DNA of 40,922 nt from positions 1 through 40,922 of the forward strand of contig WGMO01000025.1 of assembly GCA_016125075.1 (NCBI GenBank), given 5' to 3'. This document shows positions 34,875-40,922 of the stretch, one piece after another. The notes under the pieces were generated by a model that saw nothing but the letters and a program-made list of their open reading frames with translations, searched no databases and was not told the origin of the DNA. How positions within the stretch are numbered: position 1 is the stretch's first letter; each line of letters opens with the position of its first letter. Made by a program: the position numbers and the translations under genes. Source of the DNA: Terrimonas sp. GTDB lineage: Bacteria > Bacteroidota > Bacteroidia > Chitinophagales > Chitinophagaceae.

Positions 34875-36398
34875 TCAGGAAAGCCTGAGCAGGGTTTCTT
34901 TTATCCGGTGAATGGTTTCATCCCTGCCCAGGATTTCTGCAATATCGAATACACCCGGGCCAAACTTGCCTCCTACCAGCATGATGCGGAAGGGCAAGAG
35001 TACATCTCCGGGTTTTATATGATTGGCGGCGGCGATCTCTTTAAAATTCGATTCCAGGATAGACGCTTTCCATTCAGGGTCCAGTTCAAAATTCCTGATC
35101 ACTTCGGCAAAAAAAAGTTGTTTTTGTTCGTTCCATTTCGGCTGTATGGCCTCGAGATCGATCTTTTCCGGGCTTTTGAAAAAGAAAAAGGACTGGTCAT
35201 AGAAATCAGGAAGCAGGTGGCATCTTTCTTTCACCAGGGTAATGATCTTTTCCAGGAAAGACTCATCGTTCACCGGGAGCCCTTTTGCCTCCAGTACCGG
35301 TTTTACAAACGGCATCAGCCTGCCTGCGTTGGATGCCTTGATCCATTCGTGGTTGAACCACTTCGCTTTTTCATAATCGAATCTGGCACCGCCGCTGTGC
35401 ACCCTGTCCATGGAAAATTTTTCGACCAGTTCTTCCAGGCGGAAGATCTCCTGATCGGTTCCGTCATTCCAGCCCAGCAGGGCCAGCAGGTTGATAAAGG
35501 CTTCGGGTAAGAAACCTTTTTCTTTAAAGCCTTCGGTCAGTTCACCGGTTACCGGATCGGTCCAGTTCATGGCAAATACCGGGAAACCGTATTTGGCGCC
35601 ATCGCGCTTGCTCAGTTTCCCGTTGGGCCCGAGTATGAGAGGCAGATGAGCCCATTGCGGCATCTTATCCAAACCGAAAAGGTATTTCCATAATAGAATA
35701 TGTACAGGGGCGGAGGGCAACCATTCTTCGCCACGAAAGGCATGGGTGATCTTCATCAGAAAATCATCTACCACGACGGCCAGGTGATAGGTGGGCATGC
35801 CATCGGCTTTGAGTAATACTTTGTCATCCACCACGGAGGTTTCAAAACTTACTTCTCCTCTTATCATATCGGTAAAGCTTACCCTTTCCTCTTTGGGGAT
35901 AAGGATGCGGATCACATGGGGTATTCCTTCCTTTATCAACCTATTCACTTCTTCCTCTTTTAGTGTAAGGGAGTTTTTCATCCTGTTCCGGACCGCATGG
36001 TCATACTGGGGTGAGGGGTTGGTTTCCGAGCGGTTTTCCTGCCGCATCTTTTCCAGCTCTTCTGGCGTATCGAAAGCATAATAGGCATGGCCATCCCTGA
36101 CCAGTTGTTCTGCATATTGCCGGTAGTTCTCTTTTCTTTCGCTTTGGCGGTAAGGTCCGTATGCGCCTCCGTGCACAACACTTTCATCCGGTTCCAGCCC
36201 GCACCATTGCAGGCAGTCGAAAATATAGGCTTCCGCCCCCTGCACATACCTGTTTTGGTCGGTGTCTTCGATCCGTAAAACAAATTCGCCCCGGTGCTGC
36301 CGGGCAAACAAATAATTATATAAAACCGTCCTTACACCCCCGAGGTGGAGTCCTCCGGTGGGGCTGGGTGCAAACCGCACCCTTACTGTTGTATCCAT
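34875..36398 (-). CDS. gltX: Glutamyl-tRNA synthetase
   Basis: A 507-aa class I aminoacyl-tRNA synthetase that charges tRNA-Glu. The HIGH-type signature is in PSPTGGLHLGG close to the N-terminus (residues about 11-21), and the KMSKS-type loop is KLSKRDG at about residue 260. The C-terminal anticodon-binding region is complete. Its -7 promoter box lies only 5 nt before the ATG, so the mRNA may be leaderless. The neighbouring minus-strand genes follow closely and probably share its transcript. Confidence 0.96.
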   Translation of the reverse strand: MDTTVRVRFAPSPTGGLHLGGVRTVLYNYLFARQHRGEFVLRIEDTDQNRYVQGAEAYIFDCLQWCGLEPDESVVHGGAYGPYRQSERKENYRQYAEQLVRDGHAYYAFDTPEELEKMRQENRSETNPSPQYDHAVRNRMKNSLTLKEEEVNRLIKEGIPHVIRILIPKEERVSFTDMIRGEVSFETSVVDDKVLLKADGMPTYHLAVVVDDFLMKITHAFRGEEWLPSAPVHILLWKYLFGLDKMPQWAHLPLILGPNGKLSKRDGAKYGFPVFAMNWTDPVTGELTEGFKEKGFLPEAFINLLALLGWNDGTDQEIFRLEELVEKFSMDRVHSGGARFDYEKAKWFNHEWIKASNAGRLMPFVKPVLEAKGLPVNDESFLEKIITLVKERCHLLPDFYDQSFFFFKSPEKIDLEAIQPKWNEQKQLFFAEVIRNFELDPEWKASILESNFKEIAAANHIKPGDVLLPFRIMLVGGKFGPGVFDIAEILGRDETIHRIKETLLRLS

Positions 36399-36403
36399 GC
36401 GGG

Positions 36404-36411
36404 CAAAGATA
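36404..36411 (-). promoter_or_regulatory. -7 box immediately before gltX, possible leaderless start
   Basis: Plus-strand CAAAGATA reads TATCTTTG on the minus strand, a match to TAnnTTTG. The ATG follows after CCCGC. With the usual distance from -7 box to transcription start, transcription would begin at or near the start codon. A -33 TTG is not visible, so the evidence is partial. Confidence 0.45.
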
Positions 36412-36447
36412 GGTTACCCAAAAAATTTTATGAGGGCAGGGAATAAA

Positions 36448-36472
36448 AAAACCGTGGCCCGGCCACGGTTTT
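36448..36472 (-). terminator. Terminator of the minus-strand lipoprotein gene
   Basis: AAAACCGTGGC (36448-36458) and GCCACGGTTTT (36462-36472) form an 11-bp stem with a 3-nt loop. On the minus strand the stem is followed by a run of T (plus-strand AATAAAAAA). It separates the lipoprotein gene from gltX. Confidence 0.85.
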
Positions 36473-36494
36473 CATTATCAATGCTTATTCACGT

Positions 36495-37340
36495 TTAGGG
36501 TAATAATATCGTTCTGGGTGTATTGCCATCGATCGATATCGTGGCTACCCGGTCGCAGGTGCCATCGCCATAATCCAGGATGGCAAAATGATTCGGTCCC
36601 TGGATCTTTATTTTTCCTTTGGAAACATTATGACAGATGAGTTTTTTCTCCAGCACTTCCGTGATGGTTGCGGTCCTGCTTTTGCCGGCAGGGTTGGTAA
36701 CCGTATGGTCGCCGGTGATTGAATATACATCATCGAGGAAATTCAGGGGTGTATTGGCACCGGCTGTCTGTTGTACCGTTTTGGATCCGGTATGCAGCCA
36801 GTAATAATTACCACCCGGGGCCGTGATCTTTCCATCGGCGATGGTGCGGGTCCAGCTGATGCCGTTAGGGCTGCTGGTATTGGTCCAGGTGATGGTACCT
36901 TCCACTTTATAATCTTCCACGAAATAATTGTCAAAACTCATAATGGCAACTGCCCCGGGGTGATGCACAGAATCGGATAAACTGATATTGATCTTTCCGG
37001 AACGGGCGATACCATCCATGGAGGTACAGCCGCTGCCAAAATCGATCACGATGGTTTTGGGAAAAGTATTTTGCGGGGTGATGGTCACCGTGGCACAACT
37101 CAGGCTGTTGGTGGTTTCGTAGTTTTGAGCGGTGCGGCCCGTCATTAAACCGGCATTGGCAGCCACTTCGAAGAAAAGAACATTGGCATCATCTGCAAGG
37201 CTTTCGCCGGCGGCCTGGTCTTCGCTGAGCTGGAACGTGGTTTCAATTTCATCATCGGTGGTAGACTTGTCCTTTTTACAGGCAAGGGCAGCCACGACCA
37301 AAAATGCGGTTAACAGGAAGAAGAACTTTGAATGTTTCAT
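36495..37340 (-). CDS. Lipoprotein, paralogue of the one at 38170-39114
   Basis: A 281-aa predicted lipoprotein. The lipobox AALAC places the lipidated Cys at residue 21, followed by KKD. An acidic, low-complexity stretch (residues about 25-60) precedes a beta-rich domain that aligns by eye with the lipoprotein at 38170-39114: V-I-DFG-GC--DG--RSGKI, then FDNYFVEDYKVEGT, GGNYYW, and the end LDYGDGTCDRVATISIDG. No enzyme motif is seen. Function unknown; a surface or periplasmic protein is inferred. It is divergent from the deacetylase gene (72-nt gap). Confidence 0.8.
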   Translation of the reverse strand: MKHSKFFFLLTAFLVVAALACKKDKSTTDDEIETTFQLSEDQAAGESLADDANVLFFEVAANAGLMTGRTAQNYETTNSLSCATVTITPQNTFPKTIVIDFGSGCTSMDGIARSGKINISLSDSVHHPGAVAIMSFDNYFVEDYKVEGTITWTNTSSPNGISWTRTIADGKITAPGGNYYWLHTGSKTVQQTAGANTPLNFLDDVYSITGDHTVTNPAGKSRTATITEVLEKKLICHNVSKGKIKIQGPNHFAILDYGDGTCDRVATISIDGNTPRTILLP

Positions 37341-37412
37341 AAAGTATTGGGTTTAGATCTTTTCAGACACTGTAAGATGATAAACGTTTAACCAATAAAA
37401 AAATTATTTTGC

Positions 37413-38042
37413 ATGATGTTTTACCTCGTAAAAACCCCCTGGTGGCTAAAGAAAGTTTACCCCTCTTATGTTTGGAACATGCCTCCGGGTGAACAGGATA
37501 TCTATCTGACCTTTGATGACGGCCCGCATCCGGAAATAACGACATTTGTTTTACAGCAATTGAAAGCCTATGATGCGCTCGCCAGTTTTTTCTGTATCGG
37601 TAAAAACGTGGTCAATCATCCCGAAACCTACCGGGATATCCTGGATGGGGGGCATTCGGTGGGAAACCATACCCATCATCATTTGAATGGCTGGAAGACC
37701 CCCAATGATATTTACCTGAAAGATATTGCGCAGGCCGGTCAGTATATCGATTCGGGTTTGTTCCGCCCGCCCTATGGAAAGATCAGTAGCTTCCAGGCCA
37801 AACACCTGGCTCCGGTGATGCGGGGCAGGAAGCCTTCGATCATCATGTGGGATGTTTTAAGTGCTGATTTTGACAGGGCAGTAAAGCCCGAAAAATGCCT
37901 GGAAAATGTAATTTTTAATATTAAACCTGGGTCAATTGTCGTGTTTCATGACAGTGAGAAGGCGTTTTCGCGCTTATCCTATGCCTTACCCCGGGTGCTG
38001 GAACATCTGAAAAACAAAAAATACAGGATGAATTCTTTGTAA
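37413..38042 (+). CDS. Polysaccharide deacetylase (NodB homology domain)
   Basis: A 209-aa protein of the carbohydrate esterase 4 family. The metal-site motif TFDDGPHP (Asp35, Asp36) and the H-x3-H motif GNHTHHH (His86, His90) are complete; RPPYGK and VVFHDS near the end supply further active-site residues. Such enzymes remove acetyl groups from peptidoglycan, chitin oligomers or exopolysaccharide. There is no signal peptide, so it is either cytoplasmic or exported by another route. ATG 37413 and ATG 37416 are adjacent in frame. It lies between two divergently arranged paralogous lipoproteins and ends before a bidirectional hairpin. Confidence 0.9.
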   Translation: MMFYLVKTPWWLKKVYPSYVWNMPPGEQDIYLTFDDGPHPEITTFVLQQLKAYDALASFFCIGKNVVNHPETYRDILDGGHSVGNHTHHHLNGWKTPNDIYLKDIAQAGQYIDSGLFRPPYGKISSFQAKHLAPVMRGRKPSIIMWDVLSADFDRAVKPEKCLENVIFNIKPGSIVVFHDSEKAFSRLSYALPRVLEHLKNKKYRMNSL

Positions 38043-38092
38043 AATAGGGACAAAAAATATATGTAAGTGATTGATTATCAATAAAAAAATTT

Positions 38093-38122
38093 GGGCCTGG
38101 GTAGAAACCCTGGCCCGTTTTT
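38093..38122. terminator. Bidirectional hairpin between convergent genes
   Basis: GGGCCTGGG (38093-38101) and CCCTGGCCC (38108-38116) pair over 9 bp with one T-T mismatch and a 6-nt loop. A T run follows on the plus strand (GTTTTT), and the A-rich flank on the other side gives a T run on the minus strand. It fits termination of both the deacetylase and the lipoprotein genes. Confidence 0.75.
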
Positions 38123-38169
38123 AATCCGTACCCTATGAAAACTGATTTAAAGGTATAATAATTTTTTTA

Positions 38170-39114
38170 TTATGGCAAAGTAATTTCGTGAGAAACTCCA
38201 TTAATTGTGAGGATCGCTTTATTGTCACAAATCCCGTTGCCATAGTTCAATCTTCCGATCCACGGTGAGTTCGTGGAAATATTCAAACGAGCCACTCTAA
38301 CTACGCCTTTTACAATCCAATGGCAATCGAATCTTTTGATCAGGGGTTCCACTATTTCCGTGTTCCAGGCAACGATCACATCGCCTCTTTTTACTTTACC
38401 GTTTGCCGTACCCTCTATTTGGAAAACATCATCCAGCGGGAACAATAGTGTGCCGAAACCGTCTATCTGGGTGATGACTTTATGACTGTTCCACATGGTG
38501 TAGTTACCGTTGGGTCTGCTGAGTTTGGCATTCTCCACAACGATCTTGAACTGGGGTGTAGTGGAGGTGCTGGTATTCGTCACCACATGAGTGCCCTCTA
38601 CATGGGTACTGTCGAAATAGAAATTTTCAAAGGTGGTGGAAGCTTTTGCCCCCGGTACGATCAGGCGGTTGGTATAGGTAGTGATGATCTTCCCGGAACG
38701 GACATGCCCGTCACGGCCGGTACAAGCGGTACCAAAATCAACGATGATCTTAACGGGAAATGCAGCCGGGGGGGCTAAGCGTTGAATCGTGACCGTAAAA
38801 CACCTGTTGGCAGGATTCAGAGAATCGCCACGGGAAAAGACACCACTGGAATTACCGCCGGTATTCCCGGTACGGCCAAATACACCGGCGCCTTCTACAC
38901 CCACTTCGTTATTCACGCCAATCACATTATCAAATACGTCATTGAACACGACATCTGCTTCGGCATCAGCCTGTGTGGAGTACATCGAAGCCTGTTCTTC
39001 TTCCTGGTCGGTCAACGTGGTATTCTGGCTTTTTTCTTTCTGGCAGGCAACTAATAAGATGGCCGTCAGGATGAAGGCAGTTGTCAGTCGGGTTAAACGG
39101 GCAATAAGTTTCAT
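38170..39114 (-). CDS. Lipoprotein, paralogue of the one at 36495-37340
   Basis: A 314-aa predicted lipoprotein with lipobox LLVAC (Cys24) followed by QKEK. A Glu/Gln/Asp-rich linker with short Gly/Asn-rich repeats (residues about 30-90) precedes the same beta-rich domain as its paralogue: IIVDFGTACTGRDGHVRSGKI, FENFYFDSTHVEGT, NGNYTMW, PLDDVFQIEG, and the end LNYGNGICDNKAILTINGVSHEITLP. Function unknown. The two genes probably arose by duplication and flank the deacetylase gene. Confidence 0.8.
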   Translation of the reverse strand: MKLIARLTRLTTAFILTAILLVACQKEKSQNTTLTDQEEEQASMYSTQADAEADVVFNDVFDNVIGVNNEVGVEGAGVFGRTGNTGGNSSGVFSRGDSLNPANRCFTVTIQRLAPPAAFPVKIIVDFGTACTGRDGHVRSGKIITTYTNRLIVPGAKASTTFENFYFDSTHVEGTHVVTNTSTSTTPQFKIVVENAKLSRPNGNYTMWNSHKVITQIDGFGTLLFPLDDVFQIEGTANGKVKRGDVIVAWNTEIVEPLIKRFDCHWIVKGVVRVARLNISTNSPWIGRLNYGNGICDNKAILTINGVSHEITLP

Positions 39115-39234
39115 AAAAGGAGTTTTTGTGCTATAATTGATTTAACGGAGGTGAGACGGCAAATATTGGTATAAGTTTAACGGAAATCTTAATATTTTTT
39201 AACAGTTTTGCCGGAAACGGATTTATCCTGCTTT

Positions 39235-39999
39235 ATGCTGATTGATACCCATTGTCATATTTACCTGGAGGATTTTGATAATGACCGCGAGGCCATGGTC
39301 TTAAAGTCTGTAAATGAAGGAGTTGGTAAATTTCTCCTGCCGGCAATCGATAGTGGGACCCATTCATCCGAATTGTCGGTAGCAGCCGGTTTTCCGGGAA
39401 AATGTTTTGCCATGATGGGGCTGCATCCCTGCTCGGTCAAAGAAAATTACCGGGAGGAACTGGCCATCGCCCGTGCTTATTTTGAAGCGGAAAATATTAT
39501 TGCTGTTGGGGAAACCGGTCTTGACTATTACTGGGACCTGAGTTTTAAAGCTGAGCAGGAAGCTGCCTTTGATGTGCAGATCGGCTGGGCCCTTGAAAAG
39601 GATATCCCGGTGGTGATCCATTCCCGCAATGCCACGGATGACTGTATACGGATGATCGGGGCGCGGCAGAACGGCAGGCTGAAAGGGGTTTTTCATTGTT
39701 TTTCCGGTACTGCGGAGCAGGCCCGGCAGATCGTTGACATGGGTTTTTTCCTGGGCATCGGCGGGGTGCTGACCTTTAAGAATGCAGGACTTGATGCAGC
39801 CATCAGGGATATTCCGGTTGAACATATGGTACTGGAAACCGATGCGCCCTACCTGGCACCGGTGCCTTACCGGGGCAAAAGGAATGAAAGCAGTTATTTA
39901 CCCCTGATTGCCGCTAAACTCGCGGAAGTGAAAAGTATTTCAAGCGAAGCCGTGGCTGTGCAAACAACAAATAATGCGATTAAATTATTCGCGCTCTGA
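39235..39999 (+). CDS. TatD-family metal-dependent hydrolase
   Basis: A 254-aa TIM-barrel amidohydrolase relative, starting at ATG 39235 so that the metal motif [12 protein letters not shown] lies at the N-terminus (the frame is open to 39208). Other metal ligands are in [24 protein letters not shown] and [10 protein letters not shown]. Family members are Mg2+-dependent 3'-5' exonucleases involved in DNA repair or RNA degradation. The gene is plus-strand, followed 31 nt later by tRNA-Ser, whose promoter lies just after the stop codon. Confidence 0.93.
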   Translation: MLIDTHCHIYLEDFDNDREAMVLKSVNEGVGKFLLPAIDSGTHSSELSVAAGFPGKCFAMMGLHPCSVKENYREELAIARAYFEAENIIAVGETGLDYYWDLSFKAEQEAAFDVQIGWALEKDIPVVIHSRNATDDCIRMIGARQNGRLKGVFHCFSGTAEQARQIVDMGFFLGIGGVLTFKNAGLDAAIRDIPVEHMVLETDAPYLAPVPYRGKRNESSYLPLIAAKLAEVKSISSEAVAVQTTNNAIKLFAL

Positions 40000-40010
40000 G
40001 TAAGAGACCG

Positions 40011-40018
40011 TATTTTTG
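40011..40018 (+). promoter_or_regulatory. -7 box of the tRNA-Ser promoter
   Basis: TATTTTTG matches TAnnTTTG and ends 12 nt before the tRNA 5' end, a distance consistent with a short leader removed by RNase P. No clear -33. Confidence 0.55.
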
Positions 40019-40030
40019 CAACCCTTTAAC

Positions 40031-40117
40031 GGAGACTTGTCCGAGTGGTTGAAGGAGCACGCCTGGAAAGTGTGTATACGGGAAACTGTATCGAGGGTTC
40101 GAATCCCTCAGTCTCCG
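40031..40117 (+). tRNA. tRNA-Ser (anticodon GGA)
   Basis: An 87-nt class II tRNA. The acceptor stem GGAGACT/AGTCTCC pairs over 7 bp, the anticodon loop CTGGAAA gives anticodon GGA, there is a long variable arm (around 40078-40093), and the T arm GGGTTCGAATCCC is perfect. The discriminator is G and CCA is not encoded. It reads UCC and UCU codons. Downstream, a 10-bp terminator hairpin follows. Confidence 0.97.
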
Positions 40118-40133
40118 CTGATCTAATATGTTT

Positions 40134-40167
40134 GTCCGGAGTATCTTACTCCGGACTTTTTTATTTT
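40134..40167 (+). terminator. Terminator of tRNA-Ser
   Basis: GTCCGGAGTA (40134-40143) and TACTCCGGAC (40147-40156) form a perfect 10-bp stem with a TCT loop, followed by TTTTTTATTTT. Confidence 0.9.
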
Positions 40168-40218
40168 CCGACCTCACTTAGCCTTGGTTCGTGTCTTCAG
40201 GTGACTATATACATGTTT

Positions 40219-40421
40219 CTTCCCCGACGAGTCTCCTCCGTATTAAAGTTTTTTTCAAACCAAGTACAGCAAGAGGGACTCGTCGCTACGAAACAGCGTT
40301 TTTTTGAAGAGCATGGTTATTGTGTTTTGTAAATTGGGATAGAATATAAGACTTGTTTTGGCGACGAGTCCCTCCGGGTCGTTTTTGATCGATAGATTCG
40401 GCAATATGGAGGAGACTCGTC
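40219..40421. mobile_element. Repeat unit 1, MITE-like, right end altered
   Basis: The unit has outer arm a (40226-40239), inner arm b reversed (40273-40284), inner arm b forward (40363-40374), and outer arm a reversed (40408-40421), giving a nested palindrome. The left end has CTTCCCC as in the other copies, but the right end continues into CACTACGAAACAGCG instead of the expected GGGGAAG, so it looks rearranged or partly replaced by sequence from a b-type arm. Confidence 0.5.
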
Positions 40422-40466
40422 ACTACGAAACAGCGTTTTTTTTGGAGAGCAAGGTTATTGTGTTTT

Positions 40467-40502
40467 CTTCCCCGACGAGTCCCTCCGGGTCGTTTTTGAT
40501 TT
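40467..40502. repeat. Short isolated b-type repeat fragment
   Basis: CTTCCCCGACGAGTCCCTCC begins here and runs into GGGTCGTTTTTGAT, the sequence found at the forward inner arm of the full units (40361 and 40645). It joins an a-type left end to a b-type body and abuts unit 2 directly, which suggests recombination or nested insertion. Confidence 0.5.
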
Positions 40503-40712
40503 CTTCCCTGACGAGTCTCCTCCGCACTAAAGTTTTTTTCAAACCAAGTACAGCAAGAGGGACTCGTCGCTACGAAACAGCGTTTATTACAAGTGAAAGG
40601 TTATTGTGTTTTGTAAATTGGGATAGAATGTAAGACTTGTTTTGGCGACGAGTCCCTCCGGGTCGTTTTTGATCGATAGGGTTGACAAAATGAAGGAGAC
40701 TCGTCGGGGAAG
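40503..40712. mobile_element. Complete MITE-like unit with 18-bp terminal inverted repeats
   Basis: A 210-bp unit. The left end CTTCCCTGACGAGTCTCC and the right end GGAGACTCGTCGGGGAAG (40695-40712) are inverted repeats with a single mismatch over 18 bp. Inside are the reversed arm b (40557-40568) and forward arm b (40647-40658), perfectly complementary over 12 bp. No transposase ORF is present. A target-site duplication is not obvious. The class (MITE, REP-like or structured RNA) is an inference. Confidence 0.55.
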
Positions 40713-40784
40713 TTTTGAAGCGTTTTGAAATAGTGGTTCATGCGTATACGAACCATAGCGTAAAATGTAATTATCAGAACTACT

Positions 40785-40922
40785 CTTCCCCGACGAGTCT
40801 CCTCCGTACTAAAATTTTTTTCAAACCAGGTACAGCAAGAGGGACTCGTCGCTACGAAGCAGCGTTTATTACAAGTGAAAGGTTTTTGTATTTTATAAAT
40901 TGGGATAGAATGTATTTCTAAA
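40785..40922. mobile_element. Repeat unit 3, cut by the window edge
   Basis: Begins CTTCCCCGACGAGTCTCC and follows unit 2 closely, including arm b reversed (40839-40850) and the segment GCGTTTATTACAAGTGAAAGG, but diverges at about 40912 (GTATTTCTAAA), before the second half of the unit. It may be truncated there, or only diverged; the window ends too soon to tell. Confidence 0.5.

Larger units (their letters stand above)
40219..40922. repeat. Array of GACGAGTC inverted and direct repeats, runs past the window edge
   Basis: This stretch has no convincing gene. The 8-mer GACGAGTC or its complement occurs eleven times: plus at 40226, 40363, 40474, 40510, 40647, 40792; minus at 40277, 40414, 40561, 40698, 40843. 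Two arm types exist: a = GACGAGTCTCCTCC and b = GACGAGTCCCTC. A segment beginning CTTCCC(C/T)GACGAGTC starts at 40219, 40503 and 40785, so the direct repeat period is about 283 bp, with the first 170-odd bases well conserved between the first two copies. The third is cut by the window end. Short ORFs here are chance products of the repeats. Confidence 0.9.

Noticed and set aside
39980-40177. Minus-strand ORF containing [15 protein letters not shown]
   Set aside because: It is antisense to tRNA-Ser; this kind of peptide is a well-known false prediction opposite serine tRNA genes.
40358-40633. Open frame of about 91 codons in the repeat array (and similar ones at 40045-40332 and 40715-40921)
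   Set aside because: The translations are made of the repeat units (for example PTSPSGSFLI and TARGTRRYE recurring) and have no start context or family match; the first also crosses tRNA-Ser.
40219-40922. CRISPR array
   Set aside because: The repeats are unequal in spacing, occur in both orientations and the sequence between them is itself repeated; there are no unique spacers and no cas genes.

Overview
This window looks like chromosome from a member of the Bacteroidota, most likely a Chitinophagaceae-like bacterium (the family is an inference). The evidence is promoters with the Bacteroidota -7 box TAnnTTTG just upstream of several start codons, few Shine-Dalgarno sites, two exported proteins ending in type IX secretion (T9SS) sorting domains, the gliding genes gldF and gldG, a MurF-alanine racemase fusion, and many lipoproteins with a C-(Q/K)-K motif. 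Most of the window is ordinary core genome. The less ordinary parts are a peptide-modification-like gene cluster, a DksA-like protein with a histone-H1-like tail, and a repeat array at the right edge.

Layout. 1-276: leader and terminator with the ileS promoter. 277-6422 (+): ileS, a lysine/alanine-tailed DksA-like protein, a terminator, a PhoD-type phosphatase and a YcxB-like membrane protein. 6424-6852 (-): a GNAT acetyltransferase. 7067-9469 (+): acpP, a hairpin, fabF and rnc. 9597-9870: a small exported ORF with its own promoter. 9943-10344 (-): methylmalonyl-CoA epimerase. 10486-12563 (+): iscS-iscU-iscA. 12644-15105 (+): gldF-gldG. 15166-19376 (+): terC, murF-alr and lspA. 19462-25071: a lipoprotein with two internal repeats, a large T9SS cargo protein (-), and a PQQ-type sugar dehydrogenase with a T9SS tail (+). 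25135-26952 (-): a small acidic protein and fumC. 27034-28464 (+): a GH29 fucosidase.

28469-36398 is one long minus-strand run, transcribed in the order gltX, GT39-type membrane glycosyltransferase, lone B12-binding protein, circularly permuted ATP-grasp, alpha-E protein, transglutaminase, crotonase. The ATP-grasp/alpha-E/transglutaminase trio is a recurrent, poorly characterised cluster thought to make or modify a peptide. 36495-39114 holds two paralogous lipoproteins on either side of a polysaccharide deacetylase. 39235-39999 is a TatD nuclease, followed by tRNA-Ser(GGA) at 40031-40117 and its terminator.

40219-40922 has no convincing gene. It is a repeat array in which the 8-mer GACGAGTC occurs eleven times in alternating orientation. 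One complete unit (40503-40712) has 18-bp terminal inverted repeats and a second nested inverted pair, as in a MITE-like or REP-like non-autonomous element. The array runs off the window edge and is the best candidate here for something undescribed.
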